Source of the DNA: C-114 sp963745405
GTDB taxonomy: Bacteria > Chloroflexota > Limnocylindria > Limnocylindrales > CSP1-4
DNA length: 64,000 nt
NCBI GenBank assembly: GCA_963745405.1
Contig: CAVUWY010000002.1
Span: forward strand, 682,001-746,000
Reading direction: 5' to 3'
The position numbers and the translations under genes are program-made. The notes beneath the pieces were generated by a model, which searched no databases, was not told the DNA's origin, and was given only the letters and a program-made list of their open reading frames with translations. This document shows, one piece after another, positions 45,958 through 55,900 of the stretch (position 1 is the first letter of the stretch; every line of letters begins with the position of its first letter).

Positions 45958-47465
45958 GCCGGCGGGTGATCGGCGAGTCGCGCCTCGAAGCGGGTGCCGC
46001 CGCCCGGCGCATCCGCGACCTCGATCGTGCCGCCGTGGCGCTCGACGACCCAGGCCGCGATGGCGAGACCGAGACCGGTCCCACCCTCCGCCGAGCCGGG
46101 TGCTCGCCAGAACCGATCGAAGACCCGGGCCCGATCCTCCGGCCGGATGCCTGGACCCTGATCGTCGACCGTGAGCGACGCGCCGCCGCGCTCGCGCGGT
46201 TCGATCGATACCCGCACGATGCCGCCGGCCGGACCGTGGCGGATCGCGTTGTCGGTGAGGATCGTCGCGAGCTGGCGGAGCCTCGTCCGGTCACCGGTGA
46301 GTGGCGCCGGCCGCCCATCCACGACGAGTTGCACTCCTCGTTCCGCGGCCACCGGTCGAAGGATGTCGACGGATTCCGTCGCGAGCTCGGTGAGGTCGAG
46401 GGGCTCAGGGCTCAGCTGCTCGATGCCGGAGTCGGTCCGCGCCAGGAGGAGGAGATCGCCGACGAGCGCGGTCAGGTGGTCGACTTCGACGCGGACGTCT
46501 TCGAGTGCCTCGCTCTCGGCGCCGAGCGTGCGATCCGGATGACGTTCGAGATGCTCGACCGTCGCCTTGATGACCGTCAGCGGCGTCCGGAGTTCGTGGC
46601 TCGCATCGGCCGTGAATTCGCGCTGGCGGCGGAGCGAATCGCGGATCGGCACGAGGGCCCGTTGTGCGTATACCCAACCGCCGAGGACGGCCGCGATGAG
46701 CGCAGCGATGCCGCCGCCGATGAGGACGGCGAGGAGCGTGTTGAGCGTCCCTTCCTCGGCGCTGATGTCCTGGGCGACCTGGACGACGACGGTGCCGTCC
46801 TTCCGGCTGACCGGCTCGCTGAGGATCCGGATGGGCACGCCGGACAGGTGGACGGTCCGCACATCGGTGGCGCCGGTCAGGGCGACGGCGATCGCGTCCG
46901 AATTCGGCAGCCCCTGGATGCGTCCCTGCGGCCCGATCACGCCTCCAGTGGGCGTGACGATCATCGCGACCGTGTTCGGGGCCGGCCCGCCGAACGAGAT
47001 ACCGACATCGGGCTGGTCCTGGAACCGGTCCGGGAACGGCCCGGGAACGTTGGAGATGAAGCGCTCGAGGCCAGCCGCACGCTGCTCGAGCTGGCCCCGG
47101 CTCGTCGCCGCGAGGGACGAGGCGACGGCGCCGTAGATGGCGACGCCGAGGACGAGGAGGGCGACGAGCATCGTCGCGGCACTCCAGGCCACGAGCCTGC
47201 GGCGCGTCCGACGGAGGAGCGGCGCGTCCGGTCCGCTGGCGGCGGTCGTGAACGGCTCCGTCCCGAGGGGGAGCCCGAGGGAGCCGGCCGGGGTCGTGGT
47301 GGCGTTCGGTTCCGGGCCTCCGGCGGGCGCCTCCAACGTGTCTGGGTCGTCGAGTGCGGCGGCGAAGGCCTCTGCGCCGCCGACGGGCGCCGTATTTGGC
47401 TGGACGGCCGGGGGGCTCGCGAGCGGTCCCGTCCCCGGTGGTCCTGCGACCCCCGGCTCGGTCAT
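45954..47465 (-). CDS. Membrane sensor histidine kinase
   Basis: 503 residues: a Pro/Ala-rich cytoplasmic head (1-85), first helix (VAWSAATMLVALLVLGVAIYG), an extracytoplasmic sensor of about 130 residues, second helix (LLAVLIGGGIAALIAAVLGG), a HAMP-like stretch, then DASHELRTPLTVIKA with the phospho-His, and ATPase motifs ILTDNAIRHGP, VDDQGPGIRPED and GGTGLGLAIAAWV. It is the last gene of the MacAB operon and overlaps the response regulator by 4 bp, so the two form a pair. Confidence 0.93.
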   Translation of the reverse strand: MTEPGVAGPPGTGPLASPPAVQPNTAPVGGAEAFAAALDDPDTLEAPAGGPEPNATTTPAGSLGLPLGTEPFTTAASGPDAPLLRRTRRRLVAWSAATMLVALLVLGVAIYGAVASSLAATSRGQLEQRAAGLERFISNVPGPFPDRFQDQPDVGISFGGPAPNTVAMIVTPTGGVIGPQGRIQGLPNSDAIAVALTGATDVRTVHLSGVPIRILSEPVSRKDGTVVVQVAQDISAEEGTLNTLLAVLIGGGIAALIAAVLGGWVYAQRALVPIRDSLRRQREFTADASHELRTPLTVIKATVEHLERHPDRTLGAESEALEDVRVEVDHLTALVGDLLLLARTDSGIEQLSPEPLDLTELATESVDILRPVAAERGVQLVVDGRPAPLTGDRTRLRQLATILTDNAIRHGPAGGIVRVSIEPRERGGASLTVDDQGPGIRPEDRARVFDRFWRAPGSAEGGTGLGLAIAAWVVERHGGTIEVADAPGGGTRFEARLADHPPA

Positions 47466-48145
47466 CGGTCGGACAGCCGGTAGCCGACGCCGCGGACCGT
47501 CTCGATCCGGGCGCCGTCCGTCCCGAGCTTCGTCCGCAGGTAGTGGATGTAGACCTCCACCGAGTTCGGGGTCAGGGCCGCGCCGACCGGCCAGGCCCGG
47601 TCGAGCAGCTCATCGCGGGACAGGACACGGCCGGGATTGCGGAGGAGGCACTCGAGGAGCGCGAACTCCTGTCGCGACAGGGCGACCTCCTCGCCGTCGA
47701 GGGTCACCCGCCGGCTCGGTTCGTCGAGGACGATCGAGCCGTTCGTGAGGCGCCGGGCCCCCCGACCGGTTCGGGAGGTCGCCGCCCGACGGCCGAGGGC
47801 CCGCAGGCGGGCCGCCAGCTCGTCGTAGGCGAACGGTTTGACGAGGTAGTCGTCGGCTCCCGCGTCGAGGCCGGCGACCCGGTCGCCGATCGCGTCGCGG
47901 GCGGTGAGCATGAGGATCCCGAGGCTCGAGCCGGCGGACCGGACCCGACGGGCGACCTCGAGCCCCGAGATGTCCGGCAGCCCGATGTCCAGGATCATCG
48001 CGTCGAGGCTGCCGTTGGCGCCCTCGACGAGATCGAGCGCTGTCGCCCCGTCCCCGGCCACGTCAACGACATGACGGTCGTCGCGGAGCAGGCGGACGAG
48101 CGCCCGGGCGAGCCGGGTGTCGTCCTCGACGAGGAGCAGGTGCAT
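47462..48145 (-). CDS. OmpR-family response regulator
   Basis: 227 residues. Receiver domain: LLLVEDDTRLARALV, the phospho-Asp in AMILDIGLPDISGLEV, Thr in ILMLTARDA and Lys in DDYLVKPFAYDEL. C-terminal winged helix: VALSRQEFALLECLLRNPG, SRDELLDRAW, NSVEVYIHYLRTKLG and IETVRGVGYRL. It should bind the 11-bp direct repeat at 52701-52722 in front of this operon (inference). It shares a 4-bp overlap with its kinase. Confidence 0.94.
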   Translation of the reverse strand: MHLLLVEDDTRLARALVRLLRDDRHVVDVAGDGATALDLVEGANGSLDAMILDIGLPDISGLEVARRVRSAGSSLGILMLTARDAIGDRVAGLDAGADDYLVKPFAYDELAARLRALGRRAATSRTGRGARRLTNGSIVLDEPSRRVTLDGEEVALSRQEFALLECLLRNPGRVLSRDELLDRAWPVGAALTPNSVEVYIHYLRTKLGTDGARIETVRGVGYRLSDR

Positions 48146-48152
48146 CGGACCG

Positions 48153-48932
48153 CTACTGCCCGAGGACCGTGATGGACTGGGCCGTGCCGAGGCCGCGACC
48201 GGCCCCGCCGGTGCCGTTGCCGGTTCCGGGGTTGACTCCGCCACTCGGGTTCGGGCTGGCGCGGTTGATGCCACCCGTGCCGGGCTGGAGCTGGACCAGG
48301 ACCTTGGCTCCCGACGTGACGTCGGAGGCGCTGGCCGCGGCCTGCGAGTGATAGGTCGTCGAGCTGTCGATCGGGATCGTGATGGTGCCCCCACCCGTGA
48401 CCTGGAGGGTGATGTGGTCGGACGCGACCTCGGTCACGGTACCGCTAAGGGCGACCGAGCCCCCGCCGAAGCGACCGGCGAAGGCGCCACCGCCCGTTCC
48501 GTTGCCGCCGGTGCCACCCGTCCCGGTGCCACCGCCCGCGCCGGCTCCCCCACCGCCGAAGAACCCACCACCGCGCGTGGCGACGGCGGGTGCCGGGGCG
48601 GTGACTCGTCCCGCGGCGAAGGCCACGCCGCCGACGGCCACGAGGACGGCGATGCCGAGGACGATCGAGATCGGATCGCGCCGCCGCGGCGAGGACTTCT
48701 TGGCGAGCGTCGGTGCTGCCGCGGCGACGGGCATCGTCGGAGCGGGACCCCAGTCGATCGTCGAGCCGGGACCCGTCCCGACCGGCTGGGCCGGCACGGG
48801 CGCGTAAGCCGGGCTCGTCGGCGGCGCCCACTCGGCGCCGGGCTGTGGCTGTGCCGCCGGCTGCGGTGCCGCCGGCCCTGGGGTCGGCTGGGGTGTCACC
48901 GGTTGGGCGGTGGTCGGGTCGTTGGGGTTCAT
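48153..48932 (-). CDS. Membrane-anchored Gly-rich protein with DUF5666-like domain
   Basis: 259 residues. Pro/Ala/Gln-rich cytoplasmic head (to about 85), basic stop KKSSPRRRD, one membrane helix (PISIVLGIAVLVAVGGVAFA), a Gly-rich spacer, then a small beta domain GTVTEVASDHITLQVTGGGT and IDSSTTYHS, the DUF5666 pattern. It ends in a Gly/Asn-rich tail. It lies 89 bp after the MacB permease and 7 bp before the response regulator gene, so it is part of the operon; it may sense or assist the transporter. No enzymatic function is expected. Confidence 0.75.
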   Translation of the reverse strand: MNPNDPTTAQPVTPQPTPGPAAPQPAAQPQPGAEWAPPTSPAYAPVPAQPVGTGPGSTIDWGPAPTMPVAAAAPTLAKKSSPRRRDPISIVLGIAVLVAVGGVAFAAGRVTAPAPAVATRGGGFFGGGGAGAGGGTGTGGTGGNGTGGGAFAGRFGGGSVALSGTVTEVASDHITLQVTGGGTITIPIDSSTTYHSQAAASASDVTSGAKVLVQLQPGTGGINRASPNPSGGVNPGTGNGTGGAGRGLGTAQSITVLGQ

Positions 48933-49021
48933 CGGGTTCTCCGTCTGCTTGGGTGCGATGGCTGGGTGGTTTGTCGTGGGTGGATGGTCGATCGGTCTGT
49001 TGTCCTTCTCGGGCGACCCCG

Positions 49022-50233
49022 TCATTCGTAGCGCAGGGCGGCGATCGGATCGAGGACGGCGGCCTGGCGGGCGGGCCAGACGCCGAAGACGATGCCGACG
49101 GCGGCACTGAAGCCGACGGCCAGGACGAGGGTTTCCGGGGCGATGACGAGCGGCCAACCGGCCACCCGGTCGATGCCGGCCGATACGAGCACACCGGCCA
49201 GGATGCCGACGAGCCCGCCGAGGATCGACAGTGTCAGAGCTTCGATCAGGAACTGGAGGAGGATGTCGCGGCGCCGGGCGCCGATCGCCTTGCGGATGCC
49301 GATCTCGCGGGTCCGCTCGCGAACGGAGACCAGCATGATGTTCATGATCCCGATGCCGCCCACGATGAGTGAGATCGAGGCGATGCCGGCCAACAGCGCG
49401 GTGAGGATGGCGGTCACATTGCCGACGGTGCTCAGCAGCTGGGCCTGGTTCGTGATCGAGAAGTCGCTGGTGTCGGTCGGCGCGAGGTCGTGGCGATCAC
49501 GGAGCGTCGTCGTTATCTCGTTCGTGACCGGCGTCATCTGGTCGGCGGTGGCGACGCTCACCGAGATCGAGCGGATGCTGTCGCTGCCGGTGAAGTATTT
49601 CTCCACCGCGGGCAGGGGCACGACGACCTGGTCGTCCTGATCAAGGAAGCCGACGCTGCCCTTCGGCTGGAGGATGCCGATCACCTGGAACGGCAGCCCG
49701 CCGATCGAGATGGTCGAACCGATCGACGAGGCACCGAGCCCAAGGTCATCGGCGGTCGTCTTGCCGAGGACCGCGACCCGGACGCCGCTCGTGACCTCGG
49801 CGGGGTTGAGGAACGAGCCCTGCCAGACGTCGAAGTTGCGAACCTGGGCGTAATCGGCCGTCGTCCCGATTATCGTCGTGGTCGTGTTGAGGGCGCCGGC
49901 GACGACGACCTGCTGGGTCTGGGCGGCCGGAGCGACCGCCGCCACCCCGTCGAGGGTCGTCAGCGCGGTCGCGTCCTCCGTCGTGAGAGTCGTCGATGAG
50001 CCGGCCGCGCCCCGGACGAGGCCCGTCGTCGTCGCGCCGGGGTTGACGGTGAGGAGGTTCGTGCCGAGCGATTCGAGCTGCGTCGTGATGCCCGATGTCG
50101 CGCCGTTGCCGACGGCGACAAGGGCGATGACCGAGGCGACGCCGATGATGATGCCGAGCATCGTGAGGGCGGCTCGAAGGCGACTGACGGCGAGCCGGGC
50201 GAGGGCGAGGCGGACGAGCTCGATGACGCTCAT
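49022..50233 (-). CDS. MacB-type ABC transporter permease
   Basis: 403 residues. One N-terminal helix (LTMLGIIIGVASVIALVAVG), a periplasmic MacB_PCD domain of about 220 residues, then three C-terminal helices, with VRERTREIGIRKAIGARRRD between the first two, the FtsX/MacB signature. It overlaps the ATPase gene by 4 bp. With the adaptor MacA it forms an efflux or export pump of unknown substrate. Confidence 0.93.
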   Translation of the reverse strand: MSVIELVRLALARLAVSRLRAALTMLGIIIGVASVIALVAVGNGATSGITTQLESLGTNLLTVNPGATTTGLVRGAAGSSTTLTTEDATALTTLDGVAAVAPAAQTQQVVVAGALNTTTTIIGTTADYAQVRNFDVWQGSFLNPAEVTSGVRVAVLGKTTADDLGLGASSIGSTISIGGLPFQVIGILQPKGSVGFLDQDDQVVVPLPAVEKYFTGSDSIRSISVSVATADQMTPVTNEITTTLRDRHDLAPTDTSDFSITNQAQLLSTVGNVTAILTALLAGIASISLIVGGIGIMNIMLVSVRERTREIGIRKAIGARRRDILLQFLIEALTLSILGGLVGILAGVLVSAGIDRVAGWPLVIAPETLVLAVGFSAAVGIVFGVWPARQAAVLDPIAALRYE

Positions 50234-51063
50234 GCCACGAGCCGCCCGTCGCGGATGTGGATCTGCCGCGGGGCTGCCGCGGCGACGTCCGGATCGTGGG
50301 TGATGAGGACGACTGTCCGACCCGCCGCGTGGAGCTCGCGGAAGACAGCCAGGACGTCCGCGCCGGCGTGGCTGTCGAGGTTGCCGGTCGGCTCGTCGGC
50401 AAGGATGAGGGGCGGGTTGGTCACCAGGGCCCGGGCGATCGCGACGCGCTGCTGCTGCCCGCCGGAGAGCTCGGTCGGCTGATGGTTGAGTCGATCGCCG
50501 AGGCCGAGTCGCTCGAGGGCGACCGTCGCCCGCTCCACGCGCTCACGACGACTCACTCCCTGGTAGAGGAGGGGGGTCATGACATTCTCGAGCGCGGTCG
50601 TCCGCGGGAGCAGGTTGTACGACTGAAACACGAAGCCGACGAACCGGCTGCGGACGGCGGCGAGGCCGTCATCGTCGAGCTCGGCCACGGACGTGCCGGC
50701 GAGATGGACCTCGCCGGACGTCGGCCGATCGAGGCACCCGATGAGGTTCATGAGGGTGCTCTTGCCGGAACCCGACGGACCGATGATGGCGACGAACTCG
50801 CCGACCTCGACCCGAAGGTCCGCCTCGACGAGGGCCGGGACCTCGAGCTCGCCCATCCGGTAGACACGGCTCGCCCGGCGTATGTCGATGACGGGGATCG
50901 TGTCGATCGGCGGCGGCATGATCATGGCCGGCGGTCGGCCTGCGGTCGTCTCGGGAAGGGGGGCGGGCAGTCCCGTCGTGTCCTGTAGGTTCGCCCCCGC
51001 CGGGATCGCCCCGGTCGTGATCGGGCCCCGCTCCGGGAACGACGAGGGGGTGGCTGCGGTCAC
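50230..51063 (-). CDS. MacB-type ABC transporter ATP-binding protein
   Basis: 277 residues; the first 55 are a Pro/Gly-rich extension of unknown role. Walker A IIGPSGSGKSTLMNLIG, FVFQSYNLLPRTTALENV, signature LSGGQQQRVAIARAL, Walker B LILADEPTGNLDSHAG and switch VVLITHDPDVA follow the LolD/MacB pattern. Overlaps on both sides (4 bp each) couple it to the adaptor and permease. Confidence 0.95.
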   Translation of the reverse strand: MTAATPSSFPERGPITTGAIPAGANLQDTTGLPAPLPETTAGRPPAMIMPPPIDTIPVIDIRRASRVYRMGELEVPALVEADLRVEVGEFVAIIGPSGSGKSTLMNLIGCLDRPTSGEVHLAGTSVAELDDDGLAAVRSRFVGFVFQSYNLLPRTTALENVMTPLLYQGVSRRERVERATVALERLGLGDRLNHQPTELSGGQQQRVAIARALVTNPPLILADEPTGNLDSHAGADVLAVFRELHAAGRTVVLITHDPDVAAAAPRQIHIRDGRLVA

Positions 51064-52628
51064 GGGTTCGTCACCACCCCGCCGCCTGGGCCGCCCTTAC
51101 CGCCTCCAGCCCCACCGCCATTGAACCGGCCACCCCCGCCGGCCCCACCGCCGCCGAGGCCCGGGAAGCCCGTCGTCGTGTTGTTGGTGCCGGTCAGGCT
51201 GGCGGTCGTGCCGGTGACGACCTCCTGGCCCTGGGTCAGGCCGCTCGTGATCTCGGCGTAGGTGTTCGTGACGAGCCCGACCTGGACGGCTGTGTTGGTC
51301 GCCTGTCCGTCACCTCCGAGGACGAGGACCGAGTAGGAGCCGTTGGCACCCTGCAGCGCCGCCGTCGGGACGGCGAGCGCGTTCGCCGACTGCGCCAGGG
51401 TCACCGTGACCTGGGCGCTCATGCCGGTCCGGATCGTCGCCGGTGGGTTCGTCAGGGAGATGGTGACCGCGTACGAGACGACACCGCCGGAGGTGCTGGC
51501 CGGTTGGGCGGCGATGTCCGTGACCGTGCCGTCGATCGGCGTCGTGCCGACCGCCTTGATCGTGACCGCAGCGGCCTGGCTGACCTTGAGGGACGGCAGG
51601 TCCGTCTCCGTGAAGTCGGCCGACACCTGGAGCTGAGCCGAGGCGAGCGAGATGGCGGCGCCGGACGGCGCGTTCGTGCCGACCGCCACGTTCACCGCCG
51701 TCACCGTGCCGGCGACCGGAGCGGTGATCGTCGAGTACTGGACGGCGAGCTCGGCCGAGGTGAGACTCGACTGGGCCGAGGCGACCGCCGCCGAATCGGT
51801 CGCGATCTGGGCCGCGTCGGCCGGCGCGACCTGCTTCGTGTAGTTGTGCTTGGCCGAGGTGACGCCGTGCGCGGCGTTGGTGACCTGGTTCGCCGCCTGG
51901 TGGTTCGATGCCGTCGCCCGGGCCTCGGTCGACGTCAGGTTCTGCTTGGCCTGGGTGACCGCTCGCTGGTCGGCGGAGATCGTCGGCGCCGGCGCACCGG
52001 CCTTCTTGTCGGCCGACAGCTGCTTCTCGGCGCTCGTCACGGCCGACCTCGCCTGGGAAACCGAGATCGCGTTCTGCTGCCGGGTGTCGGAGGCGGATTG
52101 CTCCGCCTGGGCGAGCTGGGTCTCGGCCTGGGTGACGGAGTCGCGGGCGCTCGCCCGGGTGATGCCGTTGGGGCCCGACTTGTCAGTCGAGAGGCGGGAC
52201 TTCGCGGCGGCGAGGTTCGCCTGGGCGACCTGGAGGGCAAGCTTGGCGCTGGCCGGGTCGGCCGTGGCGAGGACGTCGCCGGCGGCGACGACGCTGCCGA
52301 CGGTCGTGTTGACCGCGGTGACGGGCCAGACGGTGGACGATCCGGAGTTGCCGTTCGAGCTGTTGCTCGAGCTGCTCGACGAGCTGCTCGACGACGAGGA
52401 GCTGGCCGGCTGCGGCGCGACCCCGAACGACATCGAATACGTGGTGGCCGCGGAGACATTGCCGGTCGCCGCGGCGCTCTCGGTGACGTCACGGCGGACG
52501 ACGGCCGCGGTGAGGTACTGACTGGCGGCGCTCGAGCTGGACGTCGGGATCACGCCGGCCACGACGGCTATCGCCCCCACCCCGACGACCAGCAGGACGA
52601 CGACGAGCAGGACGCGCAGGAATCGCAT
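51060..52628 (-). CDS. HlyD/MacA-type efflux adaptor
   Basis: 522 residues. An uncleaved or signal-type N-terminal helix (FLRVLLVVVLLVVGVGAIAVV), a lipoyl-like beta domain interrupted by a poly-Ser/Asn stretch (about residues 77-97), a long coiled coil rich in Ala/Gln/Ser (about 130-270), then beta-barrel domains (STITAPVAGTVTAVNVAVG, DGTVTDIAAQPAS) and a Gly-rich tail. This is the bridge of a tripartite-style pump; in a monoderm-type cell it would sit outside the membrane. First gene of the operon, starting 73 bp from the proximal direct repeat. Confidence 0.88.
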   Translation of the reverse strand: MRFLRVLLVVVLLVVGVGAIAVVAGVIPTSSSSAASQYLTAAVVRRDVTESAAATGNVSAATTYSMSFGVAPQPASSSSSSSSSSSSSNSSNGNSGSSTVWPVTAVNTTVGSVVAAGDVLATADPASAKLALQVAQANLAAAKSRLSTDKSGPNGITRASARDSVTQAETQLAQAEQSASDTRQQNAISVSQARSAVTSAEKQLSADKKAGAPAPTISADQRAVTQAKQNLTSTEARATASNHQAANQVTNAAHGVTSAKHNYTKQVAPADAAQIATDSAAVASAQSSLTSAELAVQYSTITAPVAGTVTAVNVAVGTNAPSGAAISLASAQLQVSADFTETDLPSLKVSQAAAVTIKAVGTTPIDGTVTDIAAQPASTSGGVVSYAVTISLTNPPATIRTGMSAQVTVTLAQSANALAVPTAALQGANGSYSVLVLGGDGQATNTAVQVGLVTNTYAEITSGLTQGQEVVTGTTASLTGTNNTTTGFPGLGGGGAGGGGRFNGGGAGGGKGGPGGGVVTNP

Positions 52629-52947
52629 GGATAAGCCTCAAGGGAAGCCGCGGAACATGCGGCATGACGGCGGTATATCGCCGCGATCCTAGGGCCCCAG
52701 CCTGAGACGGTCCTGAGACGGTTGGGGCTTCGACGTGCCGGACGGCCGCGAGCCCCCGGTGATGGATGGGCCCCCGCCGACGCCGAGTCACACCCGGACC
52801 CGCGACCCAATCGCATCCTTTCCGGTCCTCGGGGGGCGGCGACTCAGAAGACCACCGGGCCGATGCTCCACGTCCCGGACCCGGCGTGTGACACGCACGC
52901 GCCACGCACGGGTCCACGGAGTGCGCCGGAGGAGTCTCGACACCCCG
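52629..52947. other. Divergent intergenic region between macA-like and gltB genes
   Basis: 319 bp. It holds the 11-bp tandem repeat at 52701-52722 (separate entry), a TATACC-type -10 candidate for the macA direction at 52672-52677, a GCCGC/GCGGC hairpin near 52647-52663, and, for gltB, a GGAGGAG site about 14 bp before ATG 52948. No gene is seen, although the gltB frame is open upstream. Confidence 0.6.
52701..52722 (-). promoter_or_regulatory. Tandem 11-bp direct repeat, probable OmpR-type regulator site
   Basis: CCTGAGACGGT occurs twice without a gap (ACCGTCTCAGG twice on the operon's strand). Two direct half-sites with an 11-bp period are the usual binding layout for OmpR/PhoB-family regulators. 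It ends 73 bp upstream of the MacA start and lies next to the expected -35 region. The operon encodes its own OmpR-type regulator, so autoregulation is the simplest reading. Confidence 0.65.
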
Positions 52948-55900
52948 ATGCAGCGCCGACGGATCGCCGATGATCCACCGCTCTACGACTCCCGCTACGA
53001 GCACGATGCCTGCGGTATCGGATTCGTAGCCGATGCCGGCGGGCGGTCCGCGCGCCGGGTCCTCCCCCTCGCCCTGGCCGGCCTTGCCGCGCTCGGTCAC
53101 CGCGGTGCGTTCGCCGCCGACGGTGAGTCGTCGGATGGCGCCGGCATCTCCCTTCCGCTCGAGCCGGCCCTCCGGGCGCGGATCGGCGCGGATGCCACTG
53201 TCGGAGCTGGCGACCGACCGGCGGTCTTCCAGCTGTTCCTCCCTGCCGGTCGAACCTCCCAGGCACGTGCCAGAGGCCTCGTGGAGTCGGCGCTCGAGTC
53301 CGAGGGCCTCGCCGTCGCTCGATGGCGGACCGTGCCGAGCGATCCATCGGCACTCGGGCGGGAAGCCGGCGCGTCGCGCCCGGCCTTCGTCCAGGCCTTC
53401 GTGGCGCCATCGGAGGCCATCGTGGGGGCGGATAGTGCCGGCGCTACCGGCAGGGCCGCCGACCGGGCCGCCGACGCGGACGTGGATCTCCGCATCGTCC
53501 GGGCCCGTCGTCGCATCGAGAGCGGAGCGCGGGAACGGGGCATCGCCGACCTGTCGATCGCCTCGGCGTCGAGGGACACGATCGTCTACAAGGGCCTCGT
53601 CGCGGGAGGACGCCTTGCCCGGCTCTACCCCGACCTCGAGCCCGGCCCGACCGGCCTGGCGACGAGATACGCCCTCTTCCACCAGCGCTACGCGACGAAC
53701 ACGCGACCGGTCTGGCGACTCGCCCAGCCGTTCCGGCTCGTCGCCCACAACGGCGAGATCAACACGGTCCGTGGCAACCGGGAGCAGGTCCGGGGGCGCA
53801 CCGCCGACCGCGACCCGAACGGCCTCCTCCGCTCGATCCTCGAGACCGGGCCGCTCCTTTCCCCGGACGGATCGGACTCGCTGTCCCTCGACGAGGCGAT
53901 GGAGCTGCTCGTCGCATCCGGCTGGGACCTCCCCGTCGCTCTCCTGGCCGCGATCCCCGAGGCGATGGCGGTCCGCCGCAGCCCGCACGCGCCGGTCGCG
54001 GCTCTGCGCCGGCGGACTGCGGGCTTCCTCGCTCCCTGGGACGGACCCGCCGCGATCGTCTTCGCCGACGGTCGACGGGTAGGCGCGATGGTCGACCGCA
54101 ACGGCCTTCGCCCCGCCGCGTTCGCGGTCACCCGCGATCGGCTGGTCGTGACCGCCTCGGAGGCCGGGGCGATCCCGCTGACGGCGGCCGAGGTCGTCCG
54201 CCGCGGCCGCCTCGGCCCGGGCGAGATGCTGCTCGTCGATCCTGCCCGGCGGCGGATCCTCGAGGACGCCGACGCCAAGTCGGCCCTCCTGCGGCGCTCG
54301 CGGTCCGACCGCGGTCCGCGCGACACCCACGTCGACCGGGTGCCGGAGATCGTCTTCGGGGCGGGGACCGTGCCGGGAGCGGATCAGGTGCCGGGAACCG
54401 GGACGCCGGTTGCCGTATCCGGGACGCCGACCTCACCGCCGCTGCGCTACCTCGTCGGGCTCGACGCCGAGCGGCTCCGGCTCGACATCCGGACGATGGC
54501 GCTCGAGGGCCACGAGCCGCTGTGGAGCATGGGCGACGACACGCCGACGCCCGGACGGAGCGCGCTCGATCGACGGGTGGTCGACCATCTCCGCCAGTCG
54601 TTCGCCCAGGTCACCAACCCGCCGATCGATCCCGAGCGCGAGCGGATCGTCATGGACCTCCGGGTCGACCTCGGCCGACGCCCTCCGCTGCTCGGTGGCC
54701 GGCTGCCCGCTCCGCGGACGCTGCGGCTGGAGCGACCGGTCGTCGCCGATCTCGACGGCCTCGAAGCCGCGCTCGACCGGAGCCACTCGCACCATCTCCT
54801 GCGCCTCGACGCGACGTGGGATCCGGCCGACGGACCGGCGGGGCTCGCGGCCGCCCTCGACGGCCTGGCCGCGGCGTCGGTCGCGGCGGCCGGCGGACGG
54901 ACCGATATCGTCCTCCTGTCCGACCGATCGCTCTCCCTCGACCGGCTGCCGATCCCGTCGGTCCTCGCGGTCGGCGCGGTCCACGCTGCGCTCACCGACG
55001 CCGGCCTTCGCGGCCGGCTCGACATCGCGGCCGCGGCCGGCGATGTCCTCGATGTCCATTCGCTGGCGATGGTCCTTGCGGCCGGTGCGACCGTCGTCCA
55101 TCCATGGCTCGCCTTCGAGTGCGCCGCCGAGCTCGCCGGAACCCGCGGAGCGGAGGACGTGACGCCGACGGCGGCCGGCGAGCGCCTCCTCGATGCGTTC
55201 GATGCCGGGCTTCGGAAGACGCTCGCCCGGATGGGCATCGGTTCGGTCACGTCGTACATCGGGGCAGGGCTCGTGGAGAGCGTCGAACTCCACGCGGACC
55301 TCCTGGCCCGCTGCCTCCCGGCGGCCAGCGCCTGGCCCGGTTCCGTGACGCTCGACGACCTTGCCGCACGACAGCTGCGGCGTCTCGAGGCAGCGCGGGC
55401 GATCCCGCTCGAGGGGCGTGAGGGCCGTGAGGTCCGCCTTCCCGATCCCGGCTTCGCCCGCTTCCGGGCCGACGGCGAGACCCACCTGTACTCCCCGAAG
55501 ATCGCCGCCGAGATCACGGCCATCGCCGCCAGGCCGATCGCGTCTGCCGCCCTCAACGAGGCGCTGGCGCACTATCGGGAGGCGCTCGACACCCGCGATC
55601 CGTCGGTCGTCCGAGACGGCATCGAGATCCGGCCGGCGGCGCTTGGCCAGTCCGTGCCCCTCTCGGCCGTCGAGCGGGCCCCCTCGATCGTCCGCCGCTT
55701 CGTCGTCTCGGCGATGAGCGTCGGCGCGCTGAGCCCGGAGGCCCACCGCGCCCTGACCATCGGGATCCAGCGCGCCGGCGGGGCGGCGAACACCGGAGAG
55801 GGCGGCGAGGACCCGGCCTGGTATGCGCCCGGTCCCGACGGCGAACGGACCGACTCCCGGATCAAGCAGGTCGCGTCGGCCCGGTTCGGCGTTACCGCCG

